Positions 1-7,503 of a stretch of DNA of 12,186 nucleotides are shown piece after piece; the stretch's first letter is position 1, and each line of letters opens with the position of its first letter. The translations under genes and the position numbers were made by a program. The stretch comes from Candidatus Krumholzibacteriia bacterium (lineage in GTDB: Bacteria > Krumholzibacteriota > Krumholzibacteriia > LZORAL124-64-63): assembly GCA_030590265.1 (NCBI GenBank), contig JAUUYW010000061.1, positions 1 through 12,186 of the forward strand, read 5' to 3'. The notes beneath the pieces were generated by a model, which saw nothing but the letters and a program-made list of their open reading frames with translations, was not told the DNA's origin and ran no database searches.

Positions 1-1273
1 CAGTGGTGTTGTAAACGGGGAAATTGTCCTCCCCCGCAGTTAGAAAAAAACCCCGCAGCCCATCATAGACATTGATGACGATGCGCTGCACCGCAGTAGT
101 CACCGCAAACTCCAGGTGCTCATTCAACGTGGGATCCAGGCTGGTCATGCCGGTGATGACATAGGTTGCTCCATCCAGGTTGACCAGTGGCATGGAATCT
201 CCCGGGACCCCGAAAAGATCCACATCAATTTCCGATACAACGATCGACTCCAGCTGTCCAAAGCCGGTGCTTGTATTGTTGGTGACGGACAAAACCGCAC
301 GGTTGATAAAAATATTTTCAGGCAGGGAAGAAAAATCGAATCGCAGCATGGGATAGGTACGCAGACAAGTTCTGAGCATCATGCCATCAGCCTGATCCAG
401 GGGAGCCGGTTTTAATTCATGGAAGGTGGAGATATCGGCTACCGGAGCAATGAAGGCGGGATTCGATTCATCACCATCAAACTCCACAATGATCACCGGA
501 AAGGCCCCGGGATTTTCATGAATGCTGGCAAGCTCATTGAAGTGGGTCAACTCATTGGAGGCAAAACCAATCAGACCAGAGGATGATTCCGGACCATCAG
601 AAATGATCAGCCCTTGAATCTGTGCCGCCACAACCCAGCTGACCAGGCGTGCCGGTGTGAAGACCAGGCGAGGTTCCGCAGCAACTATATTTGATCCGTA
701 GGCGGTGTTGAGATTGATCTGCCCATGAGCAGGAACAGGACCAGGATAATTGGCACCATTGAACGGTTCATCCAGTTCGAAGACCTGGTAGTATTTTTCC
801 ACCACGGTTTCGTCTTCTTCTTCCTCTTCACCAGGCAAAGTCCCACCAAACGCACTCAACCTGACAATGCGAAGTTCAACTTTTGTTATGTGCGCCAAAG
901 TCCAGATGGAGTCGGGAAATTCTTCAGTAAAAATATCAGTAAAGTCATAATTCAAAAGGATGGATGAACTGTTGCCGTCCTGGGTCCCGAAGTAGAGAAC
1001 TTCCTGTTCCAGCAACGGCACAGCAGCATCGCTGAGGTTTTTTGCCGTATAAAGCTCCATAGTCTCAAGGTCAAGAGGTTCCAACACCACATCAATCTCG
1101 GAATCGACCAGACCGGTGCCCACCTCACTGGGGATATCGCTGGTGCAGCCTGTCAGCAATCCGGTACCTGCCAAGGTCGTCAGACAAATCAGCCAGATGG
1201 CCAGACCAGATTGGTTGCGGTTAATTTTGTGTTTGGGAATCCAGGTTCCGAACAAGTTGTGCTCCTTCGGCAT
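1..1273 (-). CDS. Lipoprotein with two DNRLRE-like beta-sandwich segments (3' end outside window)
   Basis: An open frame of 424 codons starts at ATG 1273 and is still open at the window edge, so the C-terminus is missing. The N-terminus has basic residues, then a hydrophobic stretch (about 24-40) ending in the lipobox LTGC with Cys43, so it is predicted to be a lipid-anchored envelope protein. Two segments look alike: about 100-140 (ILLNYDF ... ITKVELRIVRL) and about 305-335 (MLRFDFSSLP ... INRAVLSV). Both resemble the start of DNRLRE-type jelly-roll domains of surface proteins; that match is by eye. The start follows the exbD stop by 2 nt and has a GGAGGG ribosome site inside the exbD end, so it is translationally coupled to the Ton operon. 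Its biological role is unknown; an envelope partner or cargo of the ExbBD-TonB complex is inference from position only. Confidence 0.8.
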   Translation of the reverse strand, partial: MPKEHNLFGTWIPKHKINRNQSGLAIWLICLTTLAGTGLLTGCTSDIPSEVGTGLVDSEIDVVLEPLDLETMELYTAKNLSDAAVPLLEQEVLYFGTQDGNSSSILLNYDFTDIFTEEFPDSIWTLAHITKVELRIVRLSAFGGTLPGEEEEEDETVVEKYYQVFELDEPFNGANYPGPVPAHGQINLNTAYGSNIVAAEPRLVFTPARLVSWVVAAQIQGLIISDGPESSSGLIGFASNELTHFNELASIHENPGAFPVIIVEFDGDESNPAFIAPVADISTFHELKPAPLDQADGMMLRTCLRTYPMLRFDFSSLPENIFINRAVLSVTNNTSTGFGQLESIVVSEIDVDLFGVPGDSMPLVNLDGATYVITGMTSLDPTLNEHLEFAVTTAVQRIVINVYDGLRGFFLTAGEDNFPVYNTT

Positions 1274-1275
1274 TA

Positions 1276-1683
1276 TCACCCTCCGGCCAAACGGGCGGAA
1301 AGGCTAACGCGAGTAAATCCACTCTGCTTTATGACATCAATCAAACTCACGACATCACCATGATTGGCCTTTTCATCAGCGCGCAGGACCATGCGGTTGT
1401 CTTTGGAAGTACTAAACAGCTCTTCCAATCGGCCCTTCAATTCGGCATCGGGAACCGGAGCATCATTCAGGTAAACCACCCCTTCGGCAGTGAGGAAAAG
1501 AATGACCGGAGTATCGACCGTATCGGAAGCCGTTGCCGACCTGGGCAGAACCAAAGTAATGGCCGGTTGGTTCCGGAAGGTGGACGTCACCATGAAAAAA
1601 ATCAACAGCAGGAACATGACATCGATCAGGGAGGTCACGTTGAGGATCAGGCTGCGGCCCTTTTTCGAGGATCGGAAATTCAT
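1276..1683 (-). CDS. exbD: ExbD/TolR-family biopolymer transport protein
   Basis: This 135-residue protein is the small stator-like subunit of a Ton/Tol-type motor, which uses proton flow through the inner membrane to energise outer-membrane processes. A short basic cytoplasmic tail (1-11) leads into one transmembrane helix (about 13-34) with the NVTSLIDVMFLLLIFFMV signature. Asp21 is the proton-pathway aspartate of the family. The rest (about 40-135) is the periplasmic domain, of typical length. The start codon overlaps the exbB stop by one base (TGATG), which implies translational coupling and stoichiometric expression. TolR and ExbD cannot be separated on sequence alone; the TonB-like gene upstream favours ExbD. 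Confidence 0.93.
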   Translation of the reverse strand: MNFRSSKKGRSLILNVTSLIDVMFLLLIFFMVTSTFRNQPAITLVLPRSATASDTVDTPVILFLTAEGVVYLNDAPVPDAELKGRLEELFSTSKDNRMVLRADEKANHGDVVSLIDVIKQSGFTRVSLSARLAGG

Positions 1684-2306
1684 CAGGCGTCCCTGCTTTG
1701 TTTCTGGCGACGCCGCAGGGTATCAAGGACCTTGGTGGAGTAAAATTCCAGGTCAAAAATAATTCGGTCAGCCCGGGCATTCAAATAATTGTAGGCCACC
1801 AGGGCAGGAATACCAATAATCAGGCCCGCCGCAGTAGTCACCATGGCTTCACTGATTCCGTTGGAAAGAACCTGGGGGCTGCCCAGTCCGGCAGCGGAAA
1901 TGGATGTGAAAACCCTAATCATTCCCAGCACTGTTCCCAGTAGCCCCAGCAGGGGTGAAACGGCAGCCACGGTTTCCAACACACCAAGTCGCCGGGATAG
2001 CAGGGTAGACTCATGGCGACCTGCCTCCTGGAGCACATCTCGGATGATGGTCCAATCATTCTCGGAATGATCCAGCCCCGCCATTACGATGTTGGCAAAA
2101 GGCCCAGGGTGGCGTTCGCAAGTGGCCCGCACAACTGACAGGTCCGCGCTGGCAGACATGCTTTCCACTGCTCCGGCAATTTCCGGGAAAACAATTTTAT
2201 GCTTCTGCAAAACAAGCATCCGTTCGATGATCACCGTCAGCCCCACCAGGGAGGCCAATCCAATGGGAATCATCATGTATCTTCCAGCCAGTATCATTTC
2301 CAACAT
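1683..2306 (-). CDS. exbB: ExbB/TolQ/MotA-family proton channel subunit
   Basis: This 207-residue inner-membrane protein is the channel-forming partner of ExbD. Three membrane helices are visible: about 12-30 (PIGLASLVGLTVIIERML), about 109-133 (containing PLLGLLGTVLGMI) and about 153-175 (EAMVTTAAGLIIGIPALVAY). The cytoplasmic loop lies between helices 1 and 2. The GLLGTVLGMI and EAMVTTAAGL...IPA blocks are the family signatures, and the length is typical of compact ExbB/TolQ proteins. The ATG follows GGAGG with a rather long 12-nt spacer. It sits 42 nt after the tonB-like stop and overlaps exbD by one base, so the three genes form one transcription unit. TolQ is the alternative name, but no TolB or Pal gene is seen nearby. 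Confidence 0.94.
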   Translation of the reverse strand: MLEMILAGRYMMIPIGLASLVGLTVIIERMLVLQKHKIVFPEIAGAVESMSASADLSVVRATCERHPGPFANIVMAGLDHSENDWTIIRDVLQEAGRHESTLLSRRLGVLETVAAVSPLLGLLGTVLGMIRVFTSISAAGLGSPQVLSNGISEAMVTTAAGLIIGIPALVAYNYLNARADRIIFDLEFYSTKVLDTLRRRQKQSRDA

Positions 2307-2348
2307 GCTAGCGTTATTCCTCCGTATGTTGATTCAGCCACGATCAAA

Positions 2349-3383
2349 TCACCGCAGCGCAGGATAGTGCAGCCCAATAGTAAGCACAAGATACTCTTCA
2401 GGGAAGCTTGCCGGTAAAGCCATGTAGGGCGCAAAGGCCTTCAAGGCTGCTTCGGACGCTTCATGGAGCGATTGATGACCCTCGGTTTCCAGCACCTCAA
2501 AGGAATCCAGATGGCCATTCTTGGCAATAACCAAACGAACCCGGGTCATGCCATGGATCATTCCCAGGCTTCTGTAGGCATAAGGCGGGATCCAGTGCCG
2601 ATAAAGTTGGTTGCTGAATTTGTGCAACCAAGGGGCATAATTCCATTCATAGGTGCTGAGGCTGAATTCTCCAACGTAGGAGACCCCCGCGCTGGGAGCC
2701 CCTCGTTCAATCTGATTGAAGTCAAAACCTCGGTCTCCGGCCTCGCCCTCTTCACCTGATTTCAATAAGGTCGGCAAATCGGAACCCCACCAGTCTTCCA
2801 GGTCAGGAGTCTCTTCCTCTTTATCCTGGGCATCCTGGTCATTTTCCTCTCCCGGAGCCGGATCCTCCGGGGGCAAGGCCCACTGGCCAAGCTCTCCCTG
2901 ATCCTCACCGGTCTGCTCTTCCCCGGTTTCGCCCTGGTCCCCTGTGGGCCCCTGACTCGATTCCTCCGGAGCTTGTGGGAGAGGTTGAGTCACAATTTCC
3001 TCGCCCCCCGCCCCTTCAAGGTTATCCTCCCGAATGGCGATCTGAGGCACGATCCATTCTTCCGCGGCTGCAGGAGAATTGCCATCGCCCCCATCCAGCC
3101 TGTCGGCAGCCTGGCTGTTGTACATAGCGGCAAAATCGGGATCCTCAGGCATTTCTTCCTGGGCCAGGCGTTCCGGAACCGAGGTAAACCTGTTGGGAAG
3201 TTTTGATTCGGGGTCTTCATCATCCAGCAGAAAGATTTCCACTTCAGCCGCTTCGGCCCTTGCCTGGGCCAGGTCCAGTTCAGAATTATTGGACAATGGA
3301 ATACGCCAAAAGGCCCCTGCCAGCACCATGTGCAGTAGCAGGGACATAATAAAGGCACCCCAAATAATCCTGTTCTCTTTCAA
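2349..3383 (-). CDS. tonB: TonB-like energy transducer with acidic linker
   Basis: Read from TTG 3383 this is 344 residues. A basic N-terminus is followed by one membrane anchor (about 7-26) carrying SLLLH, the Ser-x3-His spacing of the TonB anchor that contacts ExbB (S14, H18 here). Then come a long low-complexity linker, very rich in Glu, Asp, Gln and Gly (about 140-215), and a C-terminal TonB_C-type domain (about 248-342, from YAPWLHKF to LTIGLHYP). It should couple the ExbBD motor to outer-membrane partners. The frame also opens at TTG 3443 (20 residues longer), but that start has no ribosome site and lies about 10 nt from a likely promoter start point. TTG 3383 has AGGA 10 nt upstream and gives a normal TonB N-terminus. 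The start is therefore moderately certain, the family assignment strong. Confidence 0.85.
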   Translation of the reverse strand: MKENRIIWGAFIMSLLLHMVLAGAFWRIPLSNNSELDLAQARAEAAEVEIFLLDDEDPESKLPNRFTSVPERLAQEEMPEDPDFAAMYNSQAADRLDGGDGNSPAAAEEWIVPQIAIREDNLEGAGGEEIVTQPLPQAPEESSQGPTGDQGETGEEQTGEDQGELGQWALPPEDPAPGEENDQDAQDKEEETPDLEDWWGSDLPTLLKSGEEGEAGDRGFDFNQIERGAPSAGVSYVGEFSLSTYEWNYAPWLHKFSNQLYRHWIPPYAYRSLGMIHGMTRVRLVIAKNGHLDSFEVLETEGHQSLHEASEAALKAFAPYMALPASFPEEYLVLTIGLHYPALR

Positions 3384-3459
3384 CGGCTCGCTATCCTGAC
3401 GTGTTTGCTGAAGAGCATTGAGACGATATGGCTGCCCAAACAAGCCAGCCGAAGGTCCA

Positions 3460-3489
3460 AATCTACCTGACCACCGGCAAAAATGCCAA
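3460..3489 (-). promoter_or_regulatory. Promoter candidate for the tonB-exbB-exbD-lipoprotein operon
   Basis: On the minus strand TTGGCA (3489-3484) and TAGATT (3465-3460) are separated by 18 nt, a sigma70-like arrangement with 5/6 and 4/6 matches. Transcription would start near 3453, giving a leader of about 70 nt to TTG 3383. This is pattern matching only, and the promoter consensus of this lineage is unknown. Confidence 0.35.
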
Positions 3490-3511
3490 CCTCCAGAAGA
3501 AATTCACTGTC

Positions 3512-3540
3512 TTGACGAATGACGTCTCGCCCATTTAAAT
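3512..3540 (+). promoter_or_regulatory. Promoter candidate for murB
   Basis: TTGACG (3512-3517) and TTAAAT (3535-3540) are separated by exactly 17 nt. Transcription would start near 3547, giving a leader of about 22 nt with GAGAGG before GTG 3569. The -10 element covers the alternative murB ATG at 3539, which argues against that start. It is back-to-back with the operon promoter candidate 22 nt away. Confidence 0.45.
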
Positions 3541-3568
3541 GAGCATTCCCAGCAATCGAGAGGCTAAC

Positions 3569-4516
3569 GTGCTCAACACAGAAAAAATACTATCCGGGTT
3601 GCCCGATGACCTGAAAATGCTCGTACAGCGGCAAGCCCCTTTGCGAAACCGGACCACTCTGCAAATTGGCGGCCCAGCCTCCTTGCTGTGCGAAGCTCGA
3701 AACACTGAGCAAGCTCGTCGGTTCCAGGAAATTGCCCACCACCACGAATTGCCCTTCTTCATCCTCGGCGGTGGCAGCAACCTATTGGCTGCCGACGAAG
3801 GCTTTGCGGGGTTGGTCTTGTTGGTGGCCACCGATGAATTCACCACCTCTGGCAATACCCTGATCGCGGGTGCAGGTCTGGATTTTGACCAGTTGATCCA
3901 ACGCAGCCTGGCTGCCGGCCTCTCTGGGTTGGAATTCGCTTCAGGTATTCCCGGCACCCTCGGTGGTGCCGTAATGGGCAACGCCGGTTGTTACGGACAT
4001 GAACTCTGCGAGTTCCTGTTGGAAGCCATCACTCTGTCACCCGATGGCCTGGTCCAAAGGCGCGGGCCGGAAGAATTCGGCTTCGGGTACCGCTCCACTG
4101 CCCTGCGGGAAAGTGGTGAGATCCTGCTCCAAGTCACTTTGAAACTTCAGCTCGGTGGGATCGACGAGGCCTTGGCTACCCGGAATGAGAAAATTCTGGA
4201 CCGCCGTAGCAAGCATCCCAATAACCTGCCAAGCGCGGGCAGTTGGTTCCGTAATCTGCCTGCCCCGGCACCCGGACAGCACCGGGTGGCCGCTGGTTCC
4301 CTGTTGGAAAAAGTTGGAGCCAAGAAAATGTTCGAAGGCGATGCCCGGGTTTTTTCGGGTCACGCCAACATGATTGTCAACACCGGTGAAGCCACCAGTG
4401 CCCAGGTCAAAATTTTGGCCCGGCGCATGAAAAAAGCGGTGGCTGATAAATACCAGGTGGATTTGATCCAGGAAGTCCGTCATCTGGAAGTGGTCAATCC
4501 TGAATTGCCCCAATGA
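3569..4516 (+). CDS. murB: UDP-N-acetylenolpyruvoylglucosamine reductase
   Basis: MurB is the cytoplasmic FAD enzyme that reduces UDP-GlcNAc-enolpyruvate with NADPH to UDP-MurNAc, the second committed step of peptidoglycan precursor synthesis. From GTG 3569 it has 315 residues. The FAD-binding domain shows the entry motif TTLQIGGPA, GGGSNLL (about 67-73) and SGIPGTLGGAVMGNAGCYG (about 125-143). The substrate domain has GYRST with Arg175, SAGSWFRN with the proton-donor Ser225, and QEVRHLE with Glu302, so all three catalytic positions are present. The layout looks like the shorter type II MurB. The GTG start is chosen because GAGAGG lies 5 nt upstream and the resulting N-terminus has the usual length. 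An in-frame ATG at 3539 would add 10 residues but has no ribosome site and lies in the promoter -10. It converges on the next gene with a 23-nt gap and no visible terminator. Confidence 0.95.
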   Translation: MLNTEKILSGLPDDLKMLVQRQAPLRNRTTLQIGGPASLLCEARNTEQARRFQEIAHHHELPFFILGGGSNLLAADEGFAGLVLLVATDEFTTSGNTLIAGAGLDFDQLIQRSLAAGLSGLEFASGIPGTLGGAVMGNAGCYGHELCEFLLEAITLSPDGLVQRRGPEEFGFGYRSTALRESGEILLQVTLKLQLGGIDEALATRNEKILDRRSKHPNNLPSAGSWFRNLPAPAPGQHRVAAGSLLEKVGAKKMFEGDARVFSGHANMIVNTGEATSAQVKILARRMKKAVADKYQVDLIQEVRHLEVVNPELPQ

Positions 4517-4539
4517 AATCTGCTGGCCGAGGGTTGGAA

Positions 4540-7329
4540 CTATTTCAACAACATGATTTTCCTTGAAAGCAGGGCGCTGTCGGATCTGATTCGCAAAAAG
4601 TAAAGGCCGGCTGGAGCTGATTGTCCCTGGCGCATCCCGTCCCAACTGATGGCATGAATGCCAGCGGGGAGATTTCCTTCCAACAAGGTTGCCATCCTGT
4701 GCCCCGCCACATCAAAAACGGCCACGTCGACAAATGCCGGCCAATCCAATTGAATTCGACCATGAACACGAGGGTTGAAAGGATTTGGCCATGGCTGATC
4801 CAACCATCTCACCTTGGGAATTTGCCCTGGCCGTGCAAAACAATCTTCATGGAGTGCCAAGGTCAAAACTTCCTCTTGTTCGTTTGTCCCAACAGTCAAT
4901 TTCAAGCGCATTGAGCTATCAGGAAATCCCGCATCCTCACGACTGAATGCCAAAATCCAACCTTGCCCATCAAAATCGAGAAAACCCGTTCGAGCCTGAC
5001 CATTGGCGGCCAGGATCTGCCACTGCCCTGGCTTGCCCAGGGCCAATTCCCAGGGTCCGGGGCGATCTGGCAGGATATTCACGGAAAAATCTTCGGCTGT
5101 GCAGCTCAAACTCAGAGCGGTTGGGTCCACGGCAACCAAAACCCGTGGGGTGTTGACCAGAATAATCCCCAGGGAGAGTTCCGTGTCCAGATTCAAGACA
5201 TCAGTGGGGCCATCCTGGGAGAAATCAGCAACCTGCATGGCAACCACATTGCTACTGGTCTGATACTGCAGAGGTAAAACGTATCCCCACACCACGTCGG
5301 CCATCACAACCCGCAGACCGCCATCTCCCACCAGTTGCGCCACCAGGTCTGGAATCCCATCTCCATTCATGTCACTGCAATGGAGGCTGGCAGGTTGCCC
5401 GCCCATATTGAGACTGCCAATCCGTCGAAACAAGGATCCATCGCCCAGATTTTCAACAACGGTCAATGATTCGCTGAAGGTATTGGCCACCACCAAATCC
5501 AAATCATTGTCTCCATCCAGATCGGCTACAGCTAGAAATTTGGCACCGTTGTTGGCCTCGGTGGCCACCGGGGCTCCAAAAGAGTGGCCATCAATATTGG
5601 TCACAGCCCAAACGCGACTAACCCCGTCGGACACCACCAGATCAAGATAGGAATCTTCATCCAGATGAAGAGCAACTGCATCAAAAACCCCGATGGGAAA
5701 ATCAAGAATGACAGGCGAAGAGAAAACTCCATCACCCTCTCCATAGAGAATGTGGACTTCTTTCTGTCCAGGAATGGTCAGTACAATATCGGTATTTCCA
5801 TCGTCATCGATGTCCGCTGCGACTGTCCTTGAAGCATTGGATGACAGGTCTATTGAGGTGTTGGGAACAAATCCAGCTTCTGGATCATGGGTCATCAAAA
5901 GCACTTGCTGCTGCGAAGCATGCAAGGCCACCAATTCCAGGGCGGCATCCCCCAAAAAATCACCTGCCGCAAGATAGGTTGGGAAAAACCCAAGATTCTG
6001 GTGAATCGGCGGTGAAAACAGCCCGCCCGAAGTTTGAAAAGAATAATGACTCAGCACATTGTCGCCAAAACTACCCACAACCAACTCACTCACTCCATCC
6101 CCATCAAAATCGGCCAAAACTGTTGATCCGGGAAATGGAGGCAATGGAATTGCGGGATAACCCCAAAAAAACGACGAGGTTTTGCCCAAGAGGACACTGA
6201 ATTTGTATTGCTCTCCCCCAAGACAAAGAATGTCATTGACGCCGTCGCCATTCAAATCACTGGCGAAAGTCATCACCGGATTACAACCGACATAGTAGGA
6301 TTCCTCGTGCACCCAAAGGCCCTGGTCCAATCGGAAAAAATCCATAAATCCACGGTCCTGCACCGAAGACAAAAGCCCCCAGGCCCCCCCGGGCAGGGTG
6401 ATCACCTGAAAAAAGTCGGATGGTAGTGAACTTTCGATAGTCTCCAGAACAATCAATTCACCGGTTGCACCCGAAAAAATATTGAGTTGGTTCAAATCCG
6501 AGTAGGAAACGATCAGTTCCTGTACGCCATCCAGATTGAAATCCTCATGCCCTACCTGGCGAACCTTTCCCGGCAACTGTTCATGGGACTGCAAAACATA
6601 AGAGCCGTCAGGTTGTTGCCCATAAATTCCCAGGGTTCCCGACAACACACCCTGATTGGCCGTCACCAGCTCCAAAACCTGGTTGTCATCCAAATCGATG
6701 GCGGTCAAGGACCAGGGTTCATCACCCGTGTCCAGAGTCTGATGGATGATCCATTGGCCTTCATTTTGCCGCAAGATCAGCAACTGATCAATGCCCGGCA
6801 AACTCAGGGCAAGCTGTGATTGGCCCTGCGGGCCTGGGCTGAGAAAATCCAACGTGCCGGGGTCTTCGGGCAATTCCACCAATTGATCGACGGAAAAGAA
6901 AGGATCGGAGTAGGTTAATTCGAGAAAGAACAAACGATCGGGGTTGGCAGTGGCCACAACCAATCCGCGCAGGCCATAGGGCCCACCCTCCCAAGGCCCC
7001 ACCCAGGAAATGCTCCCTCCCAAAAAAAATCGGTCAAAAAGGCCAAAATTGATATCCCCATGAACATGATACACCAGGTTCAGGAACCCATCATCATCGC
7101 CCACCACGGCAAAATCAGTGATCCCGTCCTCCCAGGGTACTGATACCCCCCACAAAGGCGCAGCCAGCATCGGATGCTCAACTGGACCCGGAAATACCAC
7201 TGCCCCAAAGGAATCTGAGGGCACAACCACCCGCAGCAGGAGGATTAATATGAAAAATGTTAAAAAAACCGGACTGGATCTTGGCTTGTTCAGTATTGGT
7301 TTTAAGGGATTCGGAAGCAAATTCACCAT
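4540..7329 (-). CDS. Secreted FG-GAP/VCBS repeat protein with C-terminal FlgD-like sorting domain
   Basis: This is a 929-residue exported protein. Residues 1-43 form a signal peptide with a basic start and a hydrophobic core (about 21-36). About eleven repeats centred on Asp-rich loops follow, for example DLDDNQVLEL (212), DFNLDGVQEL (263), DLNGDGVNDI (358), DFDGDGVSEL (407), DIDDDGNTDI (506), DLDGDNDLDL (603) and DMNGDGIPDL (653). These are the Ca-binding loops of integrin-like FG-GAP/VCBS beta-propeller blades, filling about 70-715. A spacer region follows, then a terminal domain (about 840-929) with WPNPFNP, SWDG and GLYFLRI ending in KIMLLK. This resembles FlgD-Ig/type IX secretion tails of FCB bacteria. 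The ATG has GAGGAAAG just upstream. The product probably acts at or beyond the cell surface; the ligand is unknown. One loop near 456 (DFLGDAALEL) is degenerate. Confidence 0.9.
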   Translation of the reverse strand: MVNLLPNPLKPILNKPRSSPVFLTFFILILLLRVVVPSDSFGAVVFPGPVEHPMLAAPLWGVSVPWEDGITDFAVVGDDDGFLNLVYHVHGDINFGLFDRFFLGGSISWVGPWEGGPYGLRGLVVATANPDRLFFLELTYSDPFFSVDQLVELPEDPGTLDFLSPGPQGQSQLALSLPGIDQLLILRQNEGQWIIHQTLDTGDEPWSLTAIDLDDNQVLELVTANQGVLSGTLGIYGQQPDGSYVLQSHEQLPGKVRQVGHEDFNLDGVQELIVSYSDLNQLNIFSGATGELIVLETIESSLPSDFFQVITLPGGAWGLLSSVQDRGFMDFFRLDQGLWVHEESYYVGCNPVMTFASDLNGDGVNDILCLGGEQYKFSVLLGKTSSFFWGYPAIPLPPFPGSTVLADFDGDGVSELVVGSFGDNVLSHYSFQTSGGLFSPPIHQNLGFFPTYLAAGDFLGDAALELVALHASQQQVLLMTHDPEAGFVPNTSIDLSSNASRTVAADIDDDGNTDIVLTIPGQKEVHILYGEGDGVFSSPVILDFPIGVFDAVALHLDEDSYLDLVVSDGVSRVWAVTNIDGHSFGAPVATEANNGAKFLAVADLDGDNDLDLVVANTFSESLTVVENLGDGSLFRRIGSLNMGGQPASLHCSDMNGDGIPDLVAQLVGDGGLRVVMADVVWGYVLPLQYQTSSNVVAMQVADFSQDGPTDVLNLDTELSLGIILVNTPRVLVAVDPTALSLSCTAEDFSVNILPDRPGPWELALGKPGQWQILAANGQARTGFLDFDGQGWILAFSREDAGFPDSSMRLKLTVGTNEQEEVLTLALHEDCFARPGQIPKVRWLDQPWPNPFNPRVHGRIQLDWPAFVDVAVFDVAGHRMATLLEGNLPAGIHAISWDGMRQGQSAPAGLYFLRIRSDSALLSRKIMLLK

Positions 7330-7354
7330 CTTTCCTCACTTTTGGGGTGCCTTA

Positions 7355-7383
7355 AGTATACGGTTATCACGGTCGCGGGACAA
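7355..7383 (-). promoter_or_regulatory. Promoter candidate for the FG-GAP repeat protein gene
   Basis: On the minus strand TTGTCC (7383-7378) and TATACT (7360-7355) are separated by 17 nt. The -10 matches 5/6. Transcription from about 7348 would give a short leader of about 19 nt that still contains the GAGGAAAG ribosome site. Confidence 0.45.
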
Positions 7384-7401
7384 AAGGGTTGCCATTTATT
7401 A

Positions 7402-7430
7402 TTGACACCCAAGGCGCCGCACCTGAAATT
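7402..7430 (+). promoter_or_regulatory. Promoter candidate for the beta-barrel protein gene
   Basis: A perfect TTGACA (7402-7407) is followed after 17 nt by GAAATT (7425-7430), a weak -10 (3/6). The start point would be near 7437, with a leader of about 67 nt. A GATACT at 7437-7442 is a better -10 but has no -35 at proper spacing. Confidence 0.35.
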
Positions 7431-7475
7431 AATGTCGATACTATTGAGGTTTTCGGCAACATCCCCGCCAGTCCC

Positions 7476-7487
7476 GGGCTTCGGCCC
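7476..7487 (+). other. Small GGGC-TTCG-GCCC hairpin in the leader of the beta-barrel gene
   Basis: A perfect 4-bp stem closed by a TTCG loop lies 4 nt before the AGGAG ribosome site (7492-7496). The UUCG tetraloop makes such a short stem unusually stable in RNA. It could protect or position the ribosome site, but that is inference. Confidence 0.4.
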
Positions 7488-7503
7488 CGACAGGAGCCTG
7501 TCC

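Noticed and set aside
2307..2348. Possible extra small gene between the tonB-like gene and exbB.
   Set aside because: The gap is only 42 nt and holds just the exbB ribosome site.
3428..3538. A 36-codon plus-strand frame (MAAQTSQPKV...) with coding-like third positions, ending right before murB ATG 3539.
   Set aside because: No ribosome site, an in-frame stop just upstream, and it covers both promoter candidates; its TAA is part of the murB -10. It is probably intergenic, though a small peptide cannot be fully excluded.
4037..4645. A 202-codon minus-strand frame opposite murB.
   Set aside because: It is antisense to the conserved catalytic part of murB and spans the convergent gene ends; no family features.
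7342..7503. N-terminal extension of the beta-barrel gene by 54 codons.
   Set aside because: It contains promoter candidates and a hairpin, has no ribosome site, and would bury a clear signal peptide that begins at ATG 7504.
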